Shown here one piece after another: positions 52,226-61,828 of a DNA stretch of 64,000 bases (position 1 is its first letter; each line of letters starts with the position of its first letter). A program made the translations under genes and the position numbers. The notes below the pieces were generated by a model that was not told the origin of the DNA, did no database searches, and saw nothing but the letters and a program-made list of their open reading frames with translations. This stretch comes from Streptomyces aculeolatus (GTDB lineage Bacteria; Actinomycetota; Actinomycetes; Streptomycetales; Streptomycetaceae): the NCBI RefSeq assembly GCF_020400605.1, contig NZ_JAINRD010000006.1, positions 186,001-250,000 on the forward strand. The letters run 5' to 3'.

Positions 52226-53371
52226 GTGAGTTCCCCGGAACCGAACGTTCGCGCAGCGCGAAAGGCCGCAGAAGGGGCCGCGGCCGACGAGCCCGCCCCG
52301 GGTGCGTGGCGCCCCGTCGTCGCCGTCACCGGGGCGGCGGCCGGCATCGGCGCCCTGGTCACGGAGCGGCTGGCGGCCTCCGACGAGGTCAAGCAGGTCG
52401 TCGCCATCGACGAGCGGCGCGGCGAGCTGCCCGAGGCCCACTGGCACGTGCTGGACGTGCGGGACCCCGCGATCGCCGACAAGCTGCGCGGCACGGACGT
52501 CGTCGTGCACCTCGCGCTCGACCTGGACCTGGAGACCGACGCCACGGCCCGTACGGCGTACAACGTACGTGGTACGCAGACGGTGCTCACCGCCGCCGCC
52601 GCGGCCGGCGTGCGCCGCGTCGTGCTGTGCACCTCCGCCATGGTCTACGGGGCGCTGCCCGACAACCCCGTGCCGCTCGCCGAGGACGCCGAGCTGCGCG
52701 CCACCGAGGAGGCCACCGGCGTCGGCGACCTGCTGGAGATGGAGCGCCTCGGCCGCCGCGCGCCCCGCGCGCACCCCGGGCTGAACGTCACGGTGGTGCG
52801 CCCGGCGGCCGTCGTCGGCGGCGTCGACACCCCGCTGACCCGGTACTTCGAGTCGCCCCGGCTGCTGGTCGTCAAGGGCACCCGGCCGTGCTGGCAGTTC
52901 TGCCACATCGACGACCTGGCCGCCGCGCTGGAGTTCGCGGCGCTGGAGAAGGCCGAAGGCGAGCTGGCCGTCGGCTGCGACGGCTGGCTGGAGCAGGAGG
53001 AGGTCGAGGAGCTGACCGGCATCCGGCGCATGGAGCTGCCGTCGGCCGTCGCGCTCGGCGCCGCCTCCCGGCTGCACCGCCTCGGGCTCACCCCGTCGCC
53101 CGCCGGCGACCTCGCGTACACGATGTACCCGTGGGTCGTCAGCGGCAGCCGGCTGCACGACGCGGGCTGGCGTCCGCAGCACACCAACGAGGAGGTGCTC
53201 GCCGAACTGCTCGCAGAGGTCTCCGGCCGGCACACGGTCGCGGGCCGCCGGCTGGGCCGCAAGGACGCCGCCGCCGCGGGCGCCGCGGGTGCGGCCGGGG
53301 CGACGGTCGCGCTGCTGGGCACGGCCGCGGTCGTACGGCGGGTGCGCAAGGCGCGGCGCGGCAAGATCTGA
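52226..53371 (+). CDS. SDR-family NAD(P)-dependent epimerase/reductase-like protein
   Basis: 381 residues. A short polar leader precedes VVAVTGAAAGIGALVTERLAAS, the Rossmann dinucleotide site (TGxxGxG). Then follow VVAIDERRGELPEAHWHVLDVRDPAI, VVHLALDLD, VRRVVLCTSAMVYGALPDNPVPLAED and RPCWQFCHIDDLAAALEFAALE. The pattern is extended SDR, although the standard YxxxK pair is not obvious, so it may be a non-catalytic or atypical member. The end has a hydrophobic Ala/Gly run and basic tail (RRVRKARRGKI), which may touch the membrane. GTG 52226 follows GGAG. Divergent from DUF2342. Confidence 0.85.
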   Translation: MSSPEPNVRAARKAAEGAAADEPAPGAWRPVVAVTGAAAGIGALVTERLAASDEVKQVVAIDERRGELPEAHWHVLDVRDPAIADKLRGTDVVVHLALDLDLETDATARTAYNVRGTQTVLTAAAAAGVRRVVLCTSAMVYGALPDNPVPLAEDAELRATEEATGVGDLLEMERLGRRAPRAHPGLNVTVVRPAAVVGGVDTPLTRYFESPRLLVVKGTRPCWQFCHIDDLAAALEFAALEKAEGELAVGCDGWLEQEEVEELTGIRRMELPSAVALGAASRLHRLGLTPSPAGDLAYTMYPWVVSGSRLHDAGWRPQHTNEEVLAELLAEVSGRHTVAGRRLGRKDAAAAGAAGAAGATVALLGTAAVVRRVRKARRGKI

Positions 53372-53501
53372 GCCCCCGTGGCGGCGGAGCGTCGCGTACG
53401 GACCGTGCCCGGGCCCGTACGCGCGGCCGCCCGTGCCGCCCGCCGCCCGTGCCGCCCGCCGCGCGGGGCGCGGCGTCGGTCCCGTGCGGCAGGATGGACG
53501 C

Positions 53502-53981
53502 ATGGCAGACACCCCGCAGCACCCGGGCGAGCAGGCCGCGGCGGACCCCGTGCGCCTCGTCGCCGTCCGCGAGGAGCCGCTGTCGCTCGACGAGGTCTTC
53601 GCCGCCGTCGGCGACCCCGCCGCGGGCGGCACGGCGCTCTTCGTCGGCACGGTCCGCGACCACGACCGGCAGGCGGCCTCCGAGCGCGTCCAGGACGTGA
53701 CCGGGCTGGGGTACTCGTCCCATCCCACCGCCGAGGCGGAGATGCGCCGTATCGCGGAGAAGGTCGCGGCCGGCTATCCGGTACGGGCTCTGGCCGCCGT
53801 CCACCGCGTGGGCGAACTGGCCGTGGGGGATCTCGCCGTCGTCGTCGCCGTCTCCTGCCCGCACCGCGCCGAGGCGTTCGAGGCCTGCCGCAGCCTGGTG
53901 GACACCCTCAAGCGCGAAGTTCCCATCTGGAAACACCAGAAGTTCACGGACGGGACGGAGGAATGGGTAGGTGCTGGTTGA
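53502..53981 (+). CDS. moaE: MoaE, large subunit of molybdopterin synthase
   Basis: 159 residues. Key blocks are GGTALFVGTVRDHDRQ, TGLGYSSHPTAEAEMRRIAEKVAA, VRALAAVHRVGELAVGDLAVVVAVSCPHRAEAFEACRSLVDTLKREVPIWKHQKFTDGTEEWVG. The RDHD and WKHQ-type motifs are diagnostic. MoaE uses sulfur from thiocarboxylated MoaD to turn precursor Z into molybdopterin; MoeZ, at 24482, can supply that sulfur. A CAGGAT -10-like box lies six bases before the ATG at 53502. No moaD gene is seen in the window. Confidence 0.94.
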   Translation: MADTPQHPGEQAAADPVRLVAVREEPLSLDEVFAAVGDPAAGGTALFVGTVRDHDRQAASERVQDVTGLGYSSHPTAEAEMRRIAEKVAAGYPVRALAAVHRVGELAVGDLAVVVAVSCPHRAEAFEACRSLVDTLKREVPIWKHQKFTDGTEEWVGAG

Positions 53982-54060
53982 GGTTGTCGAGTTGCGTAAC
54001 TTCCGGGCCCGCGTGAGCGTTGGCTTATCGGAAAGATGTCACGTCAGCTAGGAGCACGGG

Positions 54061-54231
54061 ATGGCAGCGATAGCCTGGTTGGTCATACCCCTCGCGTCGG
54101 CCGGGGCGGCCGCGATATGGGCGGGCTGGGCCACGCGGACCCGCAAGGTCGGAGACAGCACGGAGCTGGCGGGGTACGCCCGATTCCGGGAAGCCATGGA
54201 GCGTAGCCACTCCCGTTCCGGGGCCGCTTGA
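54061..54231 (+). CDS. Small single-pass membrane protein
   Basis: 56 residues, AAIAWLVIPLASAGAAAIWAGWATR as a membrane helix, then a short cytoplasmic tail (KVGDSTELAGYARFREAMERSHSRSG). An AGGAG site lies seven bases before the ATG at 54061. Its TGA is immediately followed by the Lon/PDZ protease gene (TTG 54228 overlaps it), suggesting co-expression; it could be a partner or regulator of that protease. Confidence 0.75.
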   Translation: MAAIAWLVIPLASAGAAAIWAGWATRTRKVGDSTELAGYARFREAMERSHSRSGAA

Positions 54232-54251
54232 GCGTCCCGTACTGTCGTTCT

Positions 54252-55346
54252 ATGCCACGCCGCACGGCGACGTTGCTCGCCTCCACCGTGACGCTGCTCG
54301 CCATCCTCGTCGCCGGGGTCTTCATCCCCGTGCCCTACGCGGAGATGTCGCCCGGGCCCACGGTGAACACCCTCGGGGACCACGACGGCGAGCCCGTCCT
54401 GCAGATAGAGGACCGCAAGACGTTTCCCACGAGCGGCCACCTCAACATGACGACGGTCCGCGTCACGGGCGCCGACTACAAGATGAACCTCGTCGAGGCC
54501 GTCTACGGCTGGCTCTCGCCCGACGACGCGGTGGTGCCGCGCGAGTCGCTGTACCCGGACGACAGCACCGCCGAGGAAGTCGACCAGCAGAACGCCGAGC
54601 AGTTCACCGCCTCCCAGGAGAGCGCCAAGGTCGCGGCGCTCGACGAGTTGGGCATCGACTTCACCACCCGCGTGATCGTGGCCTCCGTGGTCGCGGGCGG
54701 CGCCGCGCAGGGCACGCTGCACGCCGGCGACGTGATCAAGGCGGTCGACGGCAAGGCGGTCGACGGGCCCGGCGACGTGGTCGAGCAGGTCACCAGCCGC
54801 AAGCCGGGGGAGAAGGTCACGTTCCGGATCGTCCCCGCGGACAAGGCGGAGAAGGCCGAGAAGAACGGCGAGGACCCCCGCAAGCTGCCCGGCGAGGAGC
54901 TGACCGTCACCACCCGGGCGTCCGACCAGGACCCGGGCAAGGCGATGGTCGGCATCACGGCGGGCACCGCGCACACCTTCCCGTTCGAGATCGACATCAA
55001 GCTCGCCGACGTCGGCGGCCCCAGCGCGGGGCTGATGTTCGCGCTCGGCATCGTGGACAAGCTCACCAAGGGCGACCTCACGGGCGGCGAGTTCGTCGCC
55101 GGCACCGGCACGATCAACACCGAGAGCCAGGTCGGGCCGATCGGCGGCATCCACATGAAGACCATCGGCGCCCGCGACCAGGGCGCGAAGTTCTTCCTGA
55201 CCCCCGCGGCGAACTGCGCCACGGCCGCCCGGGACGTACCCGACGGGCTCACGCTCATCGAGATCCACACGATGTCCGACGCCATGGACGCGCTGAAGGA
55301 CATCCGCGCGGGCAACCTCGACCGGCTCGACGAGTGCGAGGAGTAG
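54252..55346 (+). CDS. YlbL-type PDZ/Lon-like membrane serine protease
   Basis: 364 residues from the ATG (a TTG at 54228 would add eight). An N-terminal membrane helix (TATLLASTVTLLAILVAGVFIPVPYAEMSPGPTVNTLG) anchors the enzyme. A PDZ domain follows (VVAGGAAQGTLHAGDVIKAVDGKAVDGPGDVVEQV). The Lon-type protease domain has the Ser in DVGGPSAGLMFALGIVDKL and the Lys in VGPIGGIHMKTIGARD, the Ser-Lys dyad. Family members act outside the membrane on unknown targets. The gene order matches Mycobacterium (Lon/PDZ, then UPF0182). Confidence 0.92.
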   Translation: MPRRTATLLASTVTLLAILVAGVFIPVPYAEMSPGPTVNTLGDHDGEPVLQIEDRKTFPTSGHLNMTTVRVTGADYKMNLVEAVYGWLSPDDAVVPRESLYPDDSTAEEVDQQNAEQFTASQESAKVAALDELGIDFTTRVIVASVVAGGAAQGTLHAGDVIKAVDGKAVDGPGDVVEQVTSRKPGEKVTFRIVPADKAEKAEKNGEDPRKLPGEELTVTTRASDQDPGKAMVGITAGTAHTFPFEIDIKLADVGGPSAGLMFALGIVDKLTKGDLTGGEFVAGTGTINTESQVGPIGGIHMKTIGARDQGAKFFLTPAANCATAARDVPDGLTLIEIHTMSDAMDALKDIRAGNLDRLDECEE

Positions 55347-55379
55347 CCGCACGGACACGGGGCGCGCGCGGCGTGCGAA

Positions 55380-55409
55380 GGCCGGCCACCCCGCCGGGGG
55401 CGGCCGGCC
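55380..55409. terminator. Convergent GC-rich hairpin
   Basis: GGCCGGCC (55380-55387) pairs with GGCCGGCC (55402-55409), with inner CCCC/GGGG pairing and one mismatch, between the Lon/PDZ and PPA1309 genes. Confidence 0.65.
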
Positions 55410-55421
55410 GTTGCGGCGCGG

Positions 55422-56015
55422 TCAGTCGAACGTCGCCGCCAGCGCCCGGGCGAGCCCCGGCACCAGCTCCGGGCCCGTGAGCACCTCGGTGGGGGCGTCC
55501 TTGGAGCGCAGCCGCAGCGCGGCCTCCCGGCTGCCGTCGCGCAGTACGCCGACGGTCAGGCGGACCTCCTCGCGCCGCGGGTGCTCGGCGACCCAGGCGG
55601 CGAGCCCCTCCTCGTCGAGGTCGCCGGGCACCTCGGCCTCCGCCGCGGGCGGGAGCATCAGGCGCTCGACCGTGAGCGCGCAGCCGCCGACCGCGTCGGG
55701 CCAGGCGATGGTGGCGAGGAACTCGTCGAGGGGCTGCCCTTCGGGCAGTTCCTGCTGCTCGATCGGCGTGTACGAGACCTGCGCGGCCGGCCCCGCCGCG
55801 AACCCGGCGCCGCTGTCGGCGCCGTCATCCGCGCCGAGGTCCAGTCGCTGGGCGAGCCCAGGCTCCTGCGCGCGCAGCTGCGCGGTGTCGACGAGGGCGA
55901 AGAGCCGGGGCGGCCGGTCCCAGCCGAAACCGGCCGCGTACTCGTCGAGCTCGAGGACCGCGCGAGTCAGCGGGTCGGCTGCCAGGGGTGGACCGCCGGT
56001 GGGAGAGTTGGACAT
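55422..56015 (-). CDS. PPA1309 family protein
   Basis: 197 residues. It begins MSNSPTGGPPLAADPLTRAVLELDEYAAGFGWDRPPRLFALVDTAQLRAQEP, contains SYTPIEQQELPEGQPLDEFLATIAWPDAVGGCALTVERLMLPP, and ends RREEVRLTVGVLRDGSREAALRLRSKDAPTEVLTGPELVPGLARALAATF. The sequence is kept across actinobacteria beside UPF0182; the role is unknown. The ATG at 56015 is preferred to that at 56024 because CAGGAT stands seven bases before it (leaderless pattern) and the product then matches the family start. Confidence 0.88.
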   Translation of the reverse strand: MSNSPTGGPPLAADPLTRAVLELDEYAAGFGWDRPPRLFALVDTAQLRAQEPGLAQRLDLGADDGADSGAGFAAGPAAQVSYTPIEQQELPEGQPLDEFLATIAWPDAVGGCALTVERLMLPPAAEAEVPGDLDEEGLAAWVAEHPRREEVRLTVGVLRDGSREAALRLRSKDAPTEVLTGPELVPGLARALAATFD

Positions 56016-56058
56016 GCTCGTCATCCTGCCTCATCGCTCTCTGCCACCCCCCGGCGGG

Positions 56059-56082
56059 AACTGAGTAAAGCTTTAGTAAGTT
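56059..56082. promoter_or_regulatory. Palindromic operator-like site between PPA1309 and UPF0182 genes
   Basis: AACT-GAG-TAAAGCTTTA-GTA-AGTT: a perfect 10-bp core palindrome with matching outer arms, AT-rich in otherwise GC-rich DNA, centred in a divergent promoter region. Confidence 0.5.
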
Positions 56083-56150
56083 GCCACATTGAGCCCCTGT
56101 GCCGCGGGGGCCGTATGACATGACGTTCACGTCTCGATCGAGGTGCCACC

Positions 56151-59138
56151 TTGGCTTTCCAGATGCCGGACCGCGGCGGGGGCCCCACCGGGCCACGGAT
56201 CAGTGTGGGCAGGCCGTCCCGGCGAGTACGAACACTGCTGATGACCCTGGGTGTGCTCGCCATCCTGGGCATCGTCTTCGTCATGTTCGCCGGCTTCTGG
56301 ACGGACTGGCTCTGGTACCGCTCCGTCGGCTATTCGTCGGTCTTCACCACCCGGTTGTGGACCAAGGTGGGGCTGTTCTTCGTCTTCGGCCTGCTGATGG
56401 CGCTCGCCGTGGGCTTCAACATGTGGCTGGCCCACCGGCTGCGGCCGCCGCTCAGCGCGATGTCGCTGGAGCAGGAGAGCCTCGACCGGTACCGGATGAA
56501 CCTGGCGCCGTACAAGAAGTGGGTGCTGCTCGGCGTCGCCACGCTGGTGGGCCTCATCGCCGGCGCCTCCGCGACCGGGCAGTGGCGCACGTGGCTGCTG
56601 TGGGTGAACGGCCAGTCGTTCGGGGAGAAGGACCCGCAGTTCCACAAGGACATCTCCTTCTTCGCGTTCGACCTGCCGTGGTACCGCTTCCTGCTCGGCT
56701 TCGGCTTCGCCACGGTCGTGCTGTGCACCATCGCCGCCGCGCTCACGCACTACCTGTACGGCGGCCTGCGGATCTCCAGCCCGGGCGCCCGCGCGACGTC
56801 CGCGGCGACCGGCCATCTCGCCGTGCTGCTCGGCACCTTCGTGGCGCTGAAGGCGGTGGCCTACTGGTTCGACCGCTACAGCCTGGCGACCAAGACCAGC
56901 GGCCTGAAGACCACCGACGGCTGGACAGGGCTGCGCTACGTCGACGCGAACGCGTATCTGCCCGCGAAGACGATCCTCTTCGTCATCGCGATCATCTGCG
57001 CGGTGCTGTTCTTCGCCACGCTGTGGCGGCGCACCTGGCAGTTGCCGCTCATCGGCCTCGGCCTGATGGTGCTCTCGGCGATCCTGATCGGCGGGCTGTA
57101 CCCGGCGATCGTGCAGAAGTTCCAGGTGCAGCCGAACGAGCAGGCCAAGGAGACGCCGTTCATCAAGAAGAACATCGACGCGACGCGCAAGGCGTACGAC
57201 ATCGATGGCTCCCAGGTGACGGAGTACTCGGGCCAGGCGCCCAAGGACACCACCAACGAGCAGCTGCGCAGCGCCGTCGACAGCACGGCGAGCGTCCGCC
57301 TGCTCGACCCGAGCGTGGTCTCGCCGACGTACCAGCAGCAGCAGCAGGTCCGCGGCTACTACCAGTTCCCGGGCACCCTGGATGTCGACCGGTACGAGGA
57401 CGAGGACGGCAACTCGCAGGACACCGTCGTCGGCCTGCGTGAGATCAACGTGAACGGCATCCCGGAGAAGGGCTGGATCAACAGCCACTTCCGGTACACC
57501 CACGGCTACGGCGTCGTCGCGGCCAAGGGCACCGAGGTCACCGAGGACGGCGACCCGTCGTACACGGAGAAGGACCTGCCGCCCGAGGGCGAGCTGGGCG
57601 ACTACGAGCCCCGCATCTACTACGGCGAGCAGACCCGCGACTACTCGATCGTGGGCGGCCCGCAGGACGAGGTCGACTACGCCGACGACTCCGGTGAGAA
57701 GACGTACCGCTACAAGGGCGACAGCGGCGTCGACCTGTCCAACCCGATCAACAGGGCCGCGTACGCGCTGACGTTCAGCGAGCCGCAGATCATGTACTCC
57801 GGTGCGATCGGCGACGGCTCGCAGATCATCTACAACCGCACCCCGAAGGAGCGGGTGGAGGCCGTCGCGCCCTGGCTGACGATCGACGGCGACCCGTACC
57901 CGGCGGTGGTCGACGGCCGGATCACCTGGATCGTCGACGCCTACACCACCAGCAACGGCTACCCGTACTCGACCAGGACGACCCTGGGCGACACGACGGC
58001 CGACTCGCTGACGGACGACCAGCGTTCGGTGGTCGCGCAGCAGAACCAGGTCAACTACATCCGCAACTCGGTGAAGGCCACCGTCGACGCGTACGACGGC
58101 AGCGTGGACCTCTACGAGTGGGACACCGAGGACCCGGTCCTCAAGACCTGGATGAAGGCGTTCCCCGACACGGTCAAGCCGCGTGCGGAGATCAGCGACG
58201 CGCTGATGGACCACCTGCGCTACCCGCAGGACCTGTTCAAGGTCCAGCGCGAACTGCTGACGCAGTACCACGTCACCGGCCCCAAGCAGTTCTACTCCGG
58301 CAGTGAGCAGTGGGAGATCCCGGACGACCCGACCACCAAGGTCGAGTCCTCGGTGCCGCCCTACTACCTCAGTATGAAGATGCCGGACCAGGACTCGCGG
58401 TCGTTCTCGCTGACGACCACGTTCACGCCGCGCAACCGGAACAACCTGGGCGCGTACATGGCCGTGGGCGCGGACGCGCGCAGCGACGACTTCGGGCAGA
58501 TCAGAATCCTGAAGCTGCCACCCAACAGTCCCGTGCCGGGACCGAAGCTCGTGCAGTCCAGATTCAACTCCAACGCCGCGATCGCCGACCAGATCAACAT
58601 CCTGCAGAGAGGCGATTCGGAAGTCATCTACGGCAACCTGCTGACGGTGCCGTTGGAGGGCGGACTGATCTACATCGAGCCGGTGTACGTGCAAGGCACC
58701 GGCACCGGCTACCCATTGCTGCGCAAGGTGCTGGTCACGTACGGCGACCAGACGGCCTTCGAGGACACGCTGCCCAAGGCGCTGAACGTGGTCTTCGGGG
58801 TGGAGGAAGCGACACCACCCGAGGACACGGGCGAGGAGCCACCACCGGAAGAGGGCCAACCGCCGGCCGGTGACAGCCTCCAGGAGGCCGTGGAGGACGC
58901 GCAGAAGGCGTACGAGGACGGTCAGCAGGCGCTCTCGGACCAGGACTGGGAGGCGTACGGCAAGGCCCAGGACGAGCTGGAGGAGGCCCTCCAGCGGATC
59001 GAGGACGCCGAGCAGCAGGCCGGCTCGAACGGCGACGACGGAGCCGGTGGCGGTTCCGGTGACGGCGGCGGCGGAGCCGACGGCGAAGGCGGCAGTGATG
59101 CCGGTGATGCCGGCGACGGCGGAGGCGGCGAGGCCTAG
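56151..59138 (+). CDS. UPF0182 family membrane protein
   Basis: 995 residues. About seven N-terminal membrane helices (for example [65 protein letters not shown]) are followed by a large extracytoplasmic domain with [47 protein letters not shown] and [23 protein letters not shown]. The final ~90 residues are acidic, with a Glu/Ala-rich helix and a Gly-rich tail. The family is near universal in actinobacteria, without a proven role. The TTG at 56151 follows GAGGTG. A 15-bp hairpin terminates it. Confidence 0.93.
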   Translation: MAFQMPDRGGGPTGPRISVGRPSRRVRTLLMTLGVLAILGIVFVMFAGFWTDWLWYRSVGYSSVFTTRLWTKVGLFFVFGLLMALAVGFNMWLAHRLRPPLSAMSLEQESLDRYRMNLAPYKKWVLLGVATLVGLIAGASATGQWRTWLLWVNGQSFGEKDPQFHKDISFFAFDLPWYRFLLGFGFATVVLCTIAAALTHYLYGGLRISSPGARATSAATGHLAVLLGTFVALKAVAYWFDRYSLATKTSGLKTTDGWTGLRYVDANAYLPAKTILFVIAIICAVLFFATLWRRTWQLPLIGLGLMVLSAILIGGLYPAIVQKFQVQPNEQAKETPFIKKNIDATRKAYDIDGSQVTEYSGQAPKDTTNEQLRSAVDSTASVRLLDPSVVSPTYQQQQQVRGYYQFPGTLDVDRYEDEDGNSQDTVVGLREINVNGIPEKGWINSHFRYTHGYGVVAAKGTEVTEDGDPSYTEKDLPPEGELGDYEPRIYYGEQTRDYSIVGGPQDEVDYADDSGEKTYRYKGDSGVDLSNPINRAAYALTFSEPQIMYSGAIGDGSQIIYNRTPKERVEAVAPWLTIDGDPYPAVVDGRITWIVDAYTTSNGYPYSTRTTLGDTTADSLTDDQRSVVAQQNQVNYIRNSVKATVDAYDGSVDLYEWDTEDPVLKTWMKAFPDTVKPRAEISDALMDHLRYPQDLFKVQRELLTQYHVTGPKQFYSGSEQWEIPDDPTTKVESSVPPYYLSMKMPDQDSRSFSLTTTFTPRNRNNLGAYMAVGADARSDDFGQIRILKLPPNSPVPGPKLVQSRFNSNAAIADQINILQRGDSEVIYGNLLTVPLEGGLIYIEPVYVQGTGTGYPLLRKVLVTYGDQTAFEDTLPKALNVVFGVEEATPPEDTGEEPPPEEGQPPAGDSLQEAVEDAQKAYEDGQQALSDQDWEAYGKAQDELEEALQRIEDAEQQAGSNGDDGAGGGSGDGGGGADGEGGSDAGDAGDGGGGEA

Positions 59139-59144
59139 GGCGGC

Positions 59145-59179
59145 CGTGGCCCGCCGGACGGGTAGTCCGGCGGGCCACG
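59145..59179 (+). terminator. Hairpin terminator of the UPF0182 gene
   Basis: CGTGGCCCGCCGGAC (59145-59159) and GTCCGGCGGGCCACG (59165-59179) form a perfect 15-bp stem, seven bases after the stop. Confidence 0.8.
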
Positions 59180-59239
59180 GGCCGCGCGGGCCGGTGGCGT
59201 TGAGGCCCCCGCCAGCGTGATAGCCTTACGGCACAACGA

Positions 59240-59313
59240 CGCGGGGTGGAGCAGCTCGGTAGCTCGCTGGGCTCATAACCCAGAGGTCGCAGGTTCAAAT
59301 CCTGTCCCCGCTA
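59240..59313 (+). tRNA. Initiator tRNA-fMet (CAU)
   Basis: A 74-nt cloverleaf with anticodon CAT in CTCATAA. The initiator marks are a mismatched first pair (C1 against U72) and three G-C pairs (GGG/CCC) at the base of the anticodon stem. The T-arm TTCAAAT is normal. CCA is not encoded. A TAGCCT -10 box lies at 59221-59226. Confidence 0.95.
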
Positions 59314-59321
59314 CTTGAGAT

Positions 59322-59354
59322 CGAGGCCCGGAGTCCATCGGACTCCGGGCCTCG
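59322..59354 (+). terminator. Terminator of the tRNA-fMet gene
   Basis: CGAGGCCCGGAGTCC (59322-59336) and its exact complement (59340-59354) form a 15-bp stem with an ATC loop, eight bases after the tRNA. Confidence 0.85.
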
Positions 59355-59565
59355 ACGTGTGTCTGGTGCGTGATCCGTGGGTGCCGTGGGGGCGGTGGTG
59401 TCAGGGGGGCGGATGTGTCGTGTGTGTGTTCTTGAGGTCATTGTTTTGGGGGTTGTGGGTGTGACGAGGTTTGATGAGTCGTCCTGTCGGGAAGTCGACA
59501 AACCGCTGTAGTGACCTTCCTGGCTGCGGTATACCAGGTGTACGCGGGTTGCAGGTGGTGCGACG

Positions 59566-61503
59566 ATGGACCTCATGGGGGACGAGGCAAGGGTGTTGGA
59601 CGCCCGTAGGACAGGGGGCACCGGTGGCCAGGAGCGCAAGGCTCCCGCCGCCACCGGTGAGTTGAGCGCTGCGCGCGGCCAGGACCCGGCCGTGGCGGAG
59701 CTCAGCGCGCGGGGCGCCGCCCTGCTGCGCAAGGGGGATCTCGACGGCGCCGAGCCGGTGCTGCGCGCCGCGACCGGCGAGGGCGACCGGGCGGCGGCGA
59801 ACAACCTGGGCGTGCTGCTCTACCAGCGCGGCCAGGTCCACGAGGCGGCCGGCTGGTGGCGTATCGCCGCGGTCGGCGGCTCGCCCGCCGCCGCGCACGC
59901 GCTGGGGCGGTACTACCGGGAGAACGGCGACGAGCCCGGCGCCGAGTACTGGCTGCGCCAGTCCGCCGAGGCCGGGCACGCGCTGGGCGCGTACGCGCTC
60001 GCCGACCTGCTGGAGCACCGCAGCGACGTGGGCGCGGAGCGCTGGTTCCGGATCGCCGCCGACAAGGGCCACCGCGAGGCGGCGTACCGCCTCGCGCGCA
60101 TTCTCGACACCGGCACCCGGGCGCGGTCCGGCAGCGGCGTCGAGACGGGTACGCGGCTGACGCCGCCGGCGTCGCCGGCCGCGGTGAGCCTCGTCCGCGG
60201 CGCGGCCGGGGCCGGCGACGACCCGGTCGCCGAGGCCGAACAGTGGTACCGGCAGGCCGCCGCGCGCGGACACGTGCGCGCCGCGCTGCACCTCGGCACG
60301 CTCCTGGAGGAGCGCGGCGAGTCGCAGGAGGCCGGCCGGTGGTACGTGATCTCCGCACGGGGCGGTGAGCCGCGCGCGGCATGCGCGCTGGGCTTCCTGC
60401 TGCGCGACGCCGGTGACGACGCCAGCGCGGCCGTGTGGTGGCGCCAGGCGGCCAAGGACGGCGACGGCAACGCGGCGAACGCGCTCGGCGCGCTGTACGC
60501 GGACCGCGGCGAGCCGCAGGAGGCCGAGCGGTGGTACCGCGCGGCGCTCGGCGCGGGCGACGTCAACGGCGCGTACAACCTCGCGCTGCTGTGCGCCGGG
60601 GAGAACCGGGTCGAGCAGGCCGAGCAGTGGTACCGGCAGGCCGCCTACACCGGGCACTGCGAGGCGGCCAACGCGCTGGCCGTGCTGCTGCTGCAGCGCG
60701 GCGACGCCGCGGGCGCGGAGCCGTGGTTCTCGAAGGCCGCGGAGGCCGGGAGCGTCGACGCGGCGTTCAACCTCGGGATCATCCACGCGGGCCGGGAGGA
60801 CGAGACGGGCGCGCGGCAGTGGTACGAGCGCGCCGCGTCCGCCGGGCACGTGGAGGCCGCGTTGCAGGTCGGCATCGGGCTGCTGCGCGACGGCGAGGAG
60901 AAGGAGGCGGAGCACCGGCTGCGGACCGCCGCCGAGGGCGGCAGCCCGGAGGGCGCGTTCCGGCTGGCGGCGCTGCTGGACGACCGGCGGCCCGGCCCCG
61001 GAGCGGAGCCGGACGCCGCGGGCTCGCGCAGCGCGCGGGCGTGGGGCGGGGCGGTGGCCGCGGGTGCCGCCGGCGCCCCGGGCGGCGCGGGCGGCTCCGA
61101 CGCCGACGCCGAGTGCGAGCAGTGGTACGAGCAGGCCGCGCGGCAGGGGCACCGCCGCGCCCAGGTGCGGCTGGGCATGCGCGCGGCCGGCCGGGGCGAG
61201 ACGGAGGCCGCCGGCCGGTGGTACCGGGCCGCCGCGGAGGCGGGCAGCCGCAACGGCGCCTTCAACCTGGGCCTGCTGCTGGCGCGCGAGGGCAGCGTGC
61301 CGGAGGCGGCGATCTGGTGGCGCCGGGCGGCGGAGCACGGCCACGGCCGTGCGGCGCTGCGGCTCGCGCTGCTGGCCGCGCGGCGGGGCGACCTGCCGGA
61401 GAGCCAGCACTGGTCGTCGCGCGCGGTGGAGCTGGGCCCCGCGGAGGTCGCCGAGCGCGCCGCACGGCTGCGGGACGCGCTCGCGCAGGAACTCACCGCC
61501 TGA
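59566..61503 (+). CDS. Sel1/TPR-like repeat protein
   Basis: 645 residues. After a 40-residue leader, at least twelve helical repeats of ~36 residues follow the Sel1-like pattern A-x-x-W-[YW]-R-x-A-A-x-x-G-[HD]-x-x-A-A-x-x-L-G-x-L-L, for example EAEQWYRQAAARGHVRAALHLGTLLEERGESQEAGRWY. The repeats should form a solenoid that binds proteins. There is no signal peptide and no enzyme domain. Insertions rich in Gly/Ala/Ser split the repeats near residues ~190 and ~490. The ATG at 59566 follows AGGTGG. The upstream ~200 bases are GT-rich and of unusual composition, next to the tRNA gene. Confidence 0.9.
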   Translation: MDLMGDEARVLDARRTGGTGGQERKAPAATGELSAARGQDPAVAELSARGAALLRKGDLDGAEPVLRAATGEGDRAAANNLGVLLYQRGQVHEAAGWWRIAAVGGSPAAAHALGRYYRENGDEPGAEYWLRQSAEAGHALGAYALADLLEHRSDVGAERWFRIAADKGHREAAYRLARILDTGTRARSGSGVETGTRLTPPASPAAVSLVRGAAGAGDDPVAEAEQWYRQAAARGHVRAALHLGTLLEERGESQEAGRWYVISARGGEPRAACALGFLLRDAGDDASAAVWWRQAAKDGDGNAANALGALYADRGEPQEAERWYRAALGAGDVNGAYNLALLCAGENRVEQAEQWYRQAAYTGHCEAANALAVLLLQRGDAAGAEPWFSKAAEAGSVDAAFNLGIIHAGREDETGARQWYERAASAGHVEAALQVGIGLLRDGEEKEAEHRLRTAAEGGSPEGAFRLAALLDDRRPGPGAEPDAAGSRSARAWGGAVAAGAAGAPGGAGGSDADAECEQWYEQAARQGHRRAQVRLGMRAAGRGETEAAGRWYRAAAEAGSRNGAFNLGLLLAREGSVPEAAIWWRRAAEHGHGRAALRLALLAARRGDLPESQHWSSRAVELGPAEVAERAARLRDALAQELTA

Positions 61504-61553
61504 GCGGTCCGTACGACGTCCGCAGCGGGGCCTGCCGCCAGGCCTCTCGGTAG

Positions 61554-61802
61554 GGGCCCGGGAGGTACTGGCGGCGCGTTCGGCGGCCGAACGCCGCGCT
61601 TATCCCCGCCCAGTCCGCGATCGAGCTGCGCCAGATGTGGGACGGTGGCCTGCCCGCCCCCGTCGACGGCCTGCGCGCCGTGGCCCGGTTCCGTGCCGGG
61701 GGCCACGACATCGAGGACGAGGACGCGGCCCGTATCTCCCCGCTCAGGTGCGCTCCTTCTGAGACCCGGACGCCGCCGGTGACGCTTGAGCACGAGTATT
61801 GA
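61554..61802 (+). pseudogene. Possible remnant of a Tn3-type transposase C-terminus
   Basis: An open frame without a start codon reads, near its middle, VDGLRAVARFRAGGHDIEDEDAARISPLR, which resembles the end of Tn3-family transposases (A-x-x-x-L-R-x-x-G-H-x-V-x-D-E-x-x-A-x-L-S-P-L). The part after this and the part before it do not fit well, so it would be a short decayed fragment. It fills most of the 325 bases between the Sel1 gene and the exporter permease; nothing else is recognised there. Confidence 0.3.
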
Positions 61803-61828
61803 TCGACGGGCCCGGGGTGGAAGGCCTG

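Noticed and set aside
59240..59354. tRNA attachment site of an integrated element
   Set aside because: No integrase gene and no second copy of the tRNA 3' end were seen in the window, so no att site can be called.
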